DNA of 64,000 nucleotides from assembly GCA_013396635.1 (NCBI GenBank), contig WBMW01005650.1, positions 3,564,509 to 3,628,508 on the forward strand, written 5' to 3'. Within the stretch, counting starts at the first letter, position 1, and each line of letters opens with the position of its first letter. Position numbers and translations under genes: made by a program. Source of the stretch: Penelope pileata (Eukaryota > Chordata > Aves > Galliformes > Cracidae). Positions 55,746-64,000 of this stretch are shown one piece after another. Under the pieces are notes generated by a model, which searched no databases, was not told where the DNA came from, and saw only the letters and a list, made by a program, of their open reading frames with translations.

Positions 55746-58700
55746 CCTTATCCCGTAACCTGCCTTAAATGCACATCAATATTTACAATTACTTTATCCA
55801 CATTAAATAAACACTGAGCTTTGCTGCCCACACAGAAAAAAGGTTGATTCCTCCTTGCAGAAACATACCATTACTAGCAATGTAATTATAAGAAGGCATG
55901 CTGCAATTGAAAATGGAATTTCTGTTTATATATGCATGATTATTATACTAGAAGTCATTTGTGGATAGCACACAGATAAAAATGCAGCTAATAACTCTTA
56001 CTGTAATGTTTAATCAATTTACGAATATATTATTTAAACTAATAGTTCAGGTAGGCTATCTTAAACAAGTTACAGAGCACATCGACCAATTCAAATACCA
56101 GCTACTAGATCAATAAGAAACTATAAGTAACTCCAGGGAATAGGTACACTTGCATAAGAAACCGTGAATTTTTAAAGTCCCCCTATTGGGAGAACAAACA
56201 CATCAAAAATAATTGCTTTAGGCCATTATGTTTGAATTTTGGCAAACTGTGTGGTAAACTAGAAATTGAAACACGGATTTTACGCTGCTTAACAAACTAT
56301 TTTTGTCCTATTTATATGTATTTAAATATTTTTGAACTATTGAAAGGGAAAACAATACCTGATGCTTTCTTCCTCCTATGTACATGAGAGGAAAAAAGAA
56401 CTTTACATCAAGTATTTTTAAGGCAAAAACTAAATAGCAAACCAAAAGGGAAATCTTAATTTCTCGTAACTGTTAATCTCAGTACAAAAGAAATTTGTGT
56501 AATATAATAATAAGTAGACATATCTAAATGTCACCAAAAATAAGTGCCTCACATGCATGCTGTATGAACACACACACCAGAAAGTGAAACTGGGCCAGGA
56601 AACAGCTCACCCCGCACCGTAAGGTGCCCGGTTAAGCCTGGCAATTCAGCTTGCTAGCAACCACCATGAAAGGGTCTCCCTACTTGATTTAGTACTTTTT
56701 AAAATCTAAATGTGTAACTTTAATCTTTCCAAGTAGGATTTTTAATTAAAGGTGCCAAGTGCAAACTCACTGAGTGAGCCAGAAGCCCCCCCTGCTCAGA
56801 TGCTAAAGGTGGGCTCTATCTCGGTTTCAAGTGATACTGCATTTTAAAAATTAATTAGTAGCTTGCAAGAACAGCCACACATTATTGAGTAAGTAACAGC
56901 ATTTAAGTGAAACAGATGAAATATTGGTAAGCAATGCAGACCACAGTATAAGTATGTGAAGGGGGTCATAGGCTAATCCCTATTGATTTTCCAAGTACAC
57001 GTACAGCACCGCTGGGAAAGCCCAGTTCTGTTGGCAATCAGCTAGCACAAATACATTATAAATCTTACTGTCCACCTTCACTGATCAGTGTCACTTACTT
57101 CCTCCACTAAAGACCATTAGGAAACTACAACAAATCCACTGACAAACAACCAGGAGAGAATTTTAAAGCCTCTTTCTAAAGCATAATTTCAGAATGCCTG
57201 TGATCTCCTGAAGGTAAAACAGAAGCAGGCTTCAAGGAGCAATATGCTACTTGTAATAAAAGTTCAGAGAAATAAGCCACCAGAAAACTGCTGGACCACA
57301 AAGAGGAAGAACATAAATAATGATCAACAAGTCATTCTTGTTAATCTTACAAAATAACATGAAAATTTGGAGCAAATACTTTGCATCGGCAACGTGATGC
57401 CTGTTGATGCAGAACCCAAGCACATGCATTTGGAACACAGTGGCTGTATGAAATGAGTGGAATCACTTCATAACAGACTGATAGGTTGGTTTTGAAATAA
57501 GCAGTGCTTACATAAAAGCACTATAGGAGCTTTAAAGCAAATACATAAGTTGTTTTAGCAGGTAATACAGTTAAACACAATTTTGTTAGGTAAGATCAGT
57601 GAGAAACTAGTATTTCAACTGGATCTGCATTAACTAAGCAAACTGCAAAAACCAGGCTGCACTAATTAGTCTATAGAATAAATGTTTTGAAACACATACT
57701 TCAGTTGTGGAATGAAGTTTGCTACTATTGACAATTCAGCCCAGTTTCACATACTACATCGCAGGCAATGCAACGTGCAATTCACCACTTTGTTAAGCAT
57801 AACACATTTAGCAGTTCATTGCTGAAAGTGGAAAAACCCAATAACTTGCCCTACAAATCTGGAATATTCCTGCACAAACTTCTATGGCATCGGCTCCTGC
57901 TGGAAAACCAGTTCACTTTCAGTATAGCATGTGCTTGTAGAAAAAACACATACAAAATGAGCTCCAAATTTCCATTTAAAAATTATCATTTAATGGAATT
58001 TTAAACCGTCTAAAAAGATGGATACACTGTGTTTGTTTTCCACATTAATGATCTATAAAAAGAACGGAATAGACCATAAATACAGTATTTTTTTGCAACA
58101 GCCTTTAGTAAAAATGTTACTACTTGTGTTTATCATTTATATCCTCATACACAACCTCAAAATTGATTACACTTTAAACCGTACATAACTTGCTGTGTTT
58201 TTCATTTTGAGTCATATTATGAACATTTTTATAACTCCGTTAATATATTCCATACTTTGCATTCTTATTGATTATGAATATTTCTTTAGATTTTATTGCT
58301 TTTCAAAAAACAACTGTTATCTATCTAAAAAAAAATAGAAACTAATATTGCAGCTTATATGCTTTTCTTTCTCATAATTCTAATATTAAAAATTGTTTGT
58401 GTGAATATTTGCAGACTATCAGTTTTCAAGTTTTAAACTAAAGAGATAAAATGGAAAGAGCTATTAATGTAAGATATTGTATAAGTTAGAGGTTTGTTTT
58501 CTTTTTTTTTTTAAGCCAAAATCTCTATTTAAACTGTTGGACTGAAGCCACAATCATTTTAATATACCAACGGAGTGCCCATATACAACATCATGATTTT
58601 ATATCAGGTACACATTATCTTTCCTTATTACTACAGCAGTTTGCAGACTGAAATATGATTTATATTTAGGATATGATTTTGCTATTAATTATCAAATTGA

Positions 58701-58869
58701 AAAAAAATAAAGTCTTGCATTATAAATTCTCTCTTGGAAATTAACATTATTCTTTTTTCCATAATCCTATCACACAAGCAATAAGTGCATTGCAGCATGA
58801 ACGCTTTAATTTTTCCAGTTAGTTTTGAGCAAGCCCAGAGGTGAGGTTTAATAAGGATCAATGGCACTT
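55746..58869. other. Long unique AT-rich stretch
   Basis: No gene or transposon recognised. The part from about 58010 to 58870 is especially AT-rich, with short A and T runs. Confidence 0.55.
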
Positions 58870-59060
58870 TATCTGGGACAGGGCCACTTCACAGCATGCA
58901 AATTACACAGTAACACTTAAAAAAAGAAATAGATTTAATTAAAAAAAAAAAGTAGAACCACAGGCTCTGGAAATTCAATTAAAGGATTTATGCAAAGGTT
59001 TGCTAGGTTTTTATATGCAGTTACTGCTTATATAATGAGCTTTTCATATTAAAAATCAAT
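58870..59060. promoter_or_regulatory. Enhancer-like block with octamer, speculative
   Basis: An exact octamer in reverse orientation, atgcaaat (58896-58903), is followed by tttaattaa, attcaattaaagg and other homeodomain-type cores within 150 bp. The composition resembles deeply conserved noncoding elements, but the call rests on motifs alone. Confidence 0.22.
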
Positions 59061-59679
59061 AGGTAATCTAGAGTAGAAGATCATCCCCTTAAATACATTT
59101 TTGAAATCAATTTGAAAAATAGTCCATCAACTGCTGTGACTACTCTTGCTGCTTCGATTAGACTAAGAGCAATATTTAGATTGTAAGACGTGCTATGGAA
59201 TATCTATGCTTGGATTTTGCTTTCAAGTGTTCTTATACTTTTAAGTGCCCAAGCTAATCATACAGTAATTCAAGACTGTGTACAATGGATAAATAATTAA
59301 TTACTAGCAAGGGCATGAAAGTCCTGAAATATGTCAAAAACCCAGGTAGCTAATAGCACAATCTAACAATATTTTGAATAAATACAAAAACCTACTTTTA
59401 TGAATGTCTTTGCTATCATTCTTCTCAGCCCAGCAGCTACTTAGCACACTGAGATAAATATTTCTGTTTATAACTTATTAAAGTCACCAGCTAAGGAAGC
59501 AATTAGCTTAACACTTGTCTGAAGTGCAACTTTCACACATCATGAATTTAAAGATGGATCAGGTCCTGTGTCCTTCAGGTTTAATCTAATTTGCCAAGAT
59601 GCTGTGGTGATATAAGATCATTATATTAAAGTCCAAATATCCTAGTTAATATTCAGCACTTATCACAAATTCACAGCTC
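59061..59679. other. Unique noncoding stretch
   Basis: No gene or repeat recognised. Homeodomain-type cores (aataattaattac near 59291-59303) continue from the preceding block. Confidence 0.45.
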
Positions 59680-59830
59680 ATGCGAGCAAGTACACCTTCG
59701 GAATGAATGGAGATGGACCCATTGCATCAGCGCTTCATTTGCATCTGTCTAAGCAATTGCACCGAGTTTGTAAATATTCCGAGGTTAACACCATAAAGTG
59801 GTCACCCAGCTGTCCTTTTTGTCCAGCAAC
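59680..59830. promoter_or_regulatory. Enhancer-like block (octamer, fork-head and HNF1-like motifs), speculative
   Basis: Within about 100 bp there are an exact octamer atttgcat (59737-59744), a fork-head-type tgtaaata (59769-59776) and gttaac (59784-59789). The surrounding sequence is unusually complex for this window. It is the best motif-based candidate here for a conserved regulatory element. Confidence 0.28.
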
Positions 59831-62800
59831 ATAGCGCAGCAGTGAGAGCTATCAAACACCAAGAATCTGAGGGACTCGCTCACAGCACGGGCTGCTCCTG
59901 TTATTGCAGCACGACAGTTGCAACACAACAGAAGGTAAACACAAGACTCCTTTGCCCAGGTGGATTTTTTTCATGCCTCTTTCCAGACATCCATAGGTCT
60001 TGCCATTTCACTCCTTAACGTAGCACCACACAAACAGACACTTTAACCACTTAGAATCGCTTGGACTAGAATATTCTCCTATATTGTGCTTGCACATAAT
60101 GCCCGGGCACAGTGCTTTGTTAGTTTTGTGTGTTCATGAAATATAGATTCTACATAATAAAAAGCATACAGAGAACTCTTCGTATTATCTCATATGATCA
60201 TATGATAGGGAGAAATCTTTCTGTTGTGCAGAAAATAGTTTTCTTCTGCCAACAACAACCAGCTGGTTATACATTCATATATGTATTTGCATGTTTGTTT
60301 CGTTATCTTAATACAATACTTCAGAAGAAGCATAATTTCTATGTAAGAGATTTGGAAAATGGTGCTGGTGTATGGCTCCTATACATGAAACAAAGCAAAA
60401 TGACAACCATGAGAGCGAGGGATTAGATAAAATTTTCCTCTATCTGTCACGTGCTCTGCCAAGGCAAAGCATTTCAGTTCAGCTATGAAATATCCTCAGA
60501 GACAAAGACATTGTACGGAAGTTTCAGAATAAGAAGAAAAACAAATAGTAGCTGAAAACTAAAAAACAGTTTTCAGTTAAAATCATAACATTTAACAACA
60601 AAACTGTACTGTTCAGGAAGAGAATCTATCAATACATTGCCTGTTAAAAGTTTAAACCTTCATCACCAATCATGGCAAACGTTCTGCATCCATTATTGCA
60701 CAAAACAATGAAGTACAGACTGCAAGAACAAATATCCTTGCTGTCATTTCTCTATTAAGCCAGTTAAATGTCCTCAAAAGCATTCTCTGAAGTGCATTTC
60801 TTCACTGGATTTCAATTGTTTCTTAAAACAAAAATCTCAAAGGAATCAAAGAAAGATGCTTGCTTACTCTCATTTCAAAAGAAATGTGGATACAGACGAA
60901 TGCTATCTTTTCCGATAGGTTTGAAACAAAGATGTTAATGAACAGTAGCTTCATTTTAATCTTTCTTCCAACTAACTGAATTTCTCACGCACACCGTATT
61001 TTTCCACACTTTTGCATTTTAAACACAGTGTAAGTACATGAGGGGATCAAAGAGCTTCAGATGAATCTGAAGAGTTATAGCAAGGGTAACGAGGGTCCTT
61101 AGTTTCTAATGACAGAAGCATATGCTCTCAACTTTCTAAACTGCATCCAACTGAGCCATTTATCAAGGCCTGAAACTTTTTCATTATTTAAAGCACTACG
61201 ACAGCTTTCCACTTGATGCCTTGAAAGTACAAAATAATAGAGACTCTATAGTCATTAATTATAATATCAGCTGGTTGATGAAGTTACTGTACTTGCTGCT
61301 TGGTGATTTCATTTTTAATTGCAGCAGGTGGTGTGGAGATGAAGTGATGTACTGACACACACGGTCACCTCAATAGGATTTTATTTTATGTATAGATAAA
61401 TGCAGCTCGTATTTTCGAAAATTCCTTCTGTTTTATATCCCACAGCACCCAGTAGCTGGAAGAAAAAATGACTGCATAGAAGATTAGATGCTTAGAACCA
61501 GAATGATAGAAGACACATTGACCCCGAGTATTCCTTTTAAAACATTTAAAATGCTAGTTGTTTGTTGTTGTTTTTTTTTCCCCATGTAAACTCCAAACAG
61601 AGTTGTCACAAATAACACTCATAGCTACATATAATGGAAAGCTTTTTATCTTACTGACGTATTTGAATAAATAGCCTTTTTTTTTTTTTTTTTTAAACTC
61701 TGTGAGTCTGAAAATAGAGACATAGTAATTAGAATCAAACTGTACTCCAGGAACATTCTAAAAATGAATGTGTGATATTCTAAATGCCACGTTCAATGTT
61801 TTTCTACTTTGGGATCAGACCTACATGCTCCATTGCTCTATTAATTTACTAACCAATATATTCACATAGGTTTTGGTAATTTAAAACCCATAAACAATAC
61901 TGAAAGCAAAAATGGGTTAAGATGACAATTGTGTGTAGTGAATTATTATTTTTTAGCCTTCATACCACTGTTGCATGTGCTTCTGAGTAGTCTGTATTGT
62001 TCTTCTGCTACTGTCTACTTTGTAAAAGTGTTTTTTCCTCCTCCTCTAATGTTTTCATTTCATTAATCTCTAATTTAACAGATTAGATATCTATTACAGG
62101 AGATTTTGCTGCCATAGATTTTCCATGAGATTGATAGGTAATAAAAACGGGTGTTTCCTAATGGCAAAAGACATCCGTCTTCCGCATCAATCAGCAAACT
62201 CCCTTAAGAATCCCTTACATGCAAGTCAGAGATCAATTGTACTCAAGCCTCATTACAACACACACTCTCTGTTCTCTGAAATAAGGCTGTGCTACCTAAG
62301 CTCAAAACTGCATTAAATGTAATTAATACAACTGTGATGTAAATGGACACAGTATTAAAATGCATGTCCCCAGGGAGGACAGATTGTGCAAGCAGCGATG
62401 TGCACTGTCACGCGTGGCACACATGACTAGGGAAAATTTTAGCAAACTTTCTTCCTTCGAATTTATAGTAGTCACAGTGGGAAGCTGCAGGAGCAGGAAG
62501 CCAGTATCCTCCTATGGCCTAACAGTGGCAGCTGAGCAGAGGCCAGGTGTTGTCTGTTTCCTAGAAGAAGACCTACAGTCTTGCAAGTCCTCTCTAAGAT
62601 GACATTAACTTCAGTCTTCAAAAAAGTGACACAAACATCATGAGGACTCCAAAAATTAAACGGAAAGGATATCTATTCTAAGTAGGAATGTAAGGAAAAG
62701 TCTGAGATGATGTGAATTTTTTGGCTGCAACTTAGGGAAAAGGTAGGTGCTTCTAACAATTTAGAAGTTTGTGTACAACTACTATATAATCTAGAAGAAG

Positions 62801-64000
62801 ATGCTGTAGAAAGAGAATCAATTGACCTAAAAAGACAGCGTGGAAGTGCCCCCAAGGTGTCCAAACCAGGCAAACAAAAAAAAAAAACAGCTCTTCCACA
62901 AGCATGTCCTCATTGTTCCCATGATGACAGCACTATTCATTTTAGCAATTACTCATTGAGGAGTTTTGCTAGAAACAAACAAAAAAAAAACCAACAAAAA
63001 AACAAAACAACCTAGCCAGCACTTCCATCTTTCATGAATATCTTGTTTTGCTCGGACAGAATGCTTCAGAGTTGGAGCACAGCCCAGCCACAAACAGGAC
63101 CATATCAGTGTACTACGGCTCTTGCTGCAGACCTTTTAATCCACTTTTTACGTTACTACTGCAGTGGTCTTTCTGCGTGTACAAGGCAGGAAAGCAAGTT
63201 TGGCTTGTTCAATGATAATATAATGAAAGCATTCAAATATGCAACCAAACCCTTGGACCAAACTGCTCTCATGAACACCAAGATTTGCAGCACTGAAAAG
63301 GGAACAAAGTTTGGCTTCTTCTGCTCACAAACACCGAGTACAGAAGTAGGTTGTCTAATTTCAAAGGATTAAGATCTCTGTATCCTTGGTGCCCATTGTT
63401 TTCTAGTCCAAGTAGATTTAAATCTACAAAATGCATAGCAATAACATTTCCCATATTGTAGGATTACTGTACATATCCTAATACAGAACAAAAGCAAAAA
63501 TAATTACAATAAGAATCTTGGTATTTGGTCACTTTCTTTCTTTCTTCATTTCACTTCATTGTTCTTTTTTCTCTCCTTTATCTGTAGTTTTGGTTACTTT
63601 CTGTTGTAGTGGAATCCTAGCCCTAGTCCATAGTGCAAATGTGCAATGCAACCATATAAACCAAACCATCAACCGTATAAACATGAAATTTTTAACAGTC
63701 TTCACACTGACCAGTCAATCTGTTAAGAAGGATTACACATTATATCAGTTGTTAATAGCAAATTTGTCCTGGGTTACTTTTCTGCCATGGCATCAGAATA
63801 AATGTTGTATTACATTTTCAAGGGCTACACAGCCTTGTTTGCTCATACAGGCTGCACAGATGTAAGAACTATTAACAATGAGCTGAGACCCACAAAGTCG
63901 TAGAATCCAAATGCAGATCCTGCAGGACCTTTATTTCTTCGATTTCAGTGTGTAATCGAGCCTCTGAATCACCCACAAAGATCACACTTGTAAAAACAGT
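59831..64000. other. Long unique noncoding stretch to the window end
   Basis: No gene is recognised. It includes the 16-bp perfect palindrome tcatatgatcatatga (60190-60205), a T run at about 61677-61694, and A-rich runs near 62876-62887 and 62980-63010. Open frames of up to 115 codons near the right end (63034-63372, 63518-63865) match nothing I recognise. Confidence 0.5.
60190..60205. repeat. Perfect 16-bp palindrome
   Basis: Eight bases are followed directly by their exact reverse complement, with gatc at the centre. It is a short dyad and AT-rich, so chance is plausible. Confidence 0.85.

Noticed and set aside
63518..63865. 115-codon open frame with a hydrophobic start resembling a signal peptide
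   Set aside because: The hydrophobic stretch comes from T-rich sequence. No family or splice context is seen.
1..64000. CRISPR array, bacterial operons, rRNA or tRNA genes
   Set aside because: No regularly spaced repeats, no operon-like gene packing, and no tRNA box A/box B pair were found. The repeat content is that of a bird genome.
1..64000. Endogenous retrovirus or LTR
   Set aside because: No paired long terminal repeats, primer-binding site or gag/pol-like frame was seen.

Overview
The window looks like bird nuclear DNA, most likely from a galliform such as chicken. It is AT-rich and poor in repeats. Its two clearest repeats are avian-type CR1 LINE 3' ends (26454-26640 and 39373-39819, both on the minus strand). 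A truncated mariner copy of the chicken 'Galluhop' type lies at 39861-40232. No gene can be supported with confidence. Open frames are short, have no recognisable domains outside transposon remnants, and are not organised like bacterial genes. The stretch is best read as a gene desert or the inside of one or more very large introns. Three runs of N (2226, 24385-24404, 46532-46536) show draft assembly; two of them fall in homopolymers.

Layout. 1-26 kb is mostly unique AT-rich sequence. It holds a possible exon edge at the first bases, an old repeat fragment (5245-5395), a 12-bp tandem repeat, homopolymers, two GC-rich patches (17.2 and 20.7 kb), a 22-bp perfect palindrome (19310), a degenerate palindromic old repeat (23271-23360) and a MIR/L2-like fragment (25825-25930). 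26-43 kb holds most of the recognisable transposon debris: the two CR1 ends, two much older CR1 fragments (31120-31215 and 41924-42120), the mariner and a second MIR/L2-like tail (42530-42615). 43-64 kb is again mainly unique sequence. It includes two exon-like segments with good splice signals (43770-43792 and 44293-44333), a block with two different adjacent tandem duplications (51310-51416), a CpG-containing GC patch (55.45-55.75 kb), and octamer- and homeodomain-site-rich blocks (50.6-50.8 and 58.8-59.8 kb) that resemble conserved enhancers.

Nothing here amounts to a new multi-gene system. The most distinctive signal is structural. At three places (32989-33040, 41520-41561, 43083-43130) two inverted repeats interleave in the order A-B-A'-B', so the second half resembles a circularly permuted reverse complement of the first. 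The 41.5 and 43.1 kb examples are strong and fit complex template-switch mutation during replication. Family assignments rest on recalled consensus patterns, since no search could be run.
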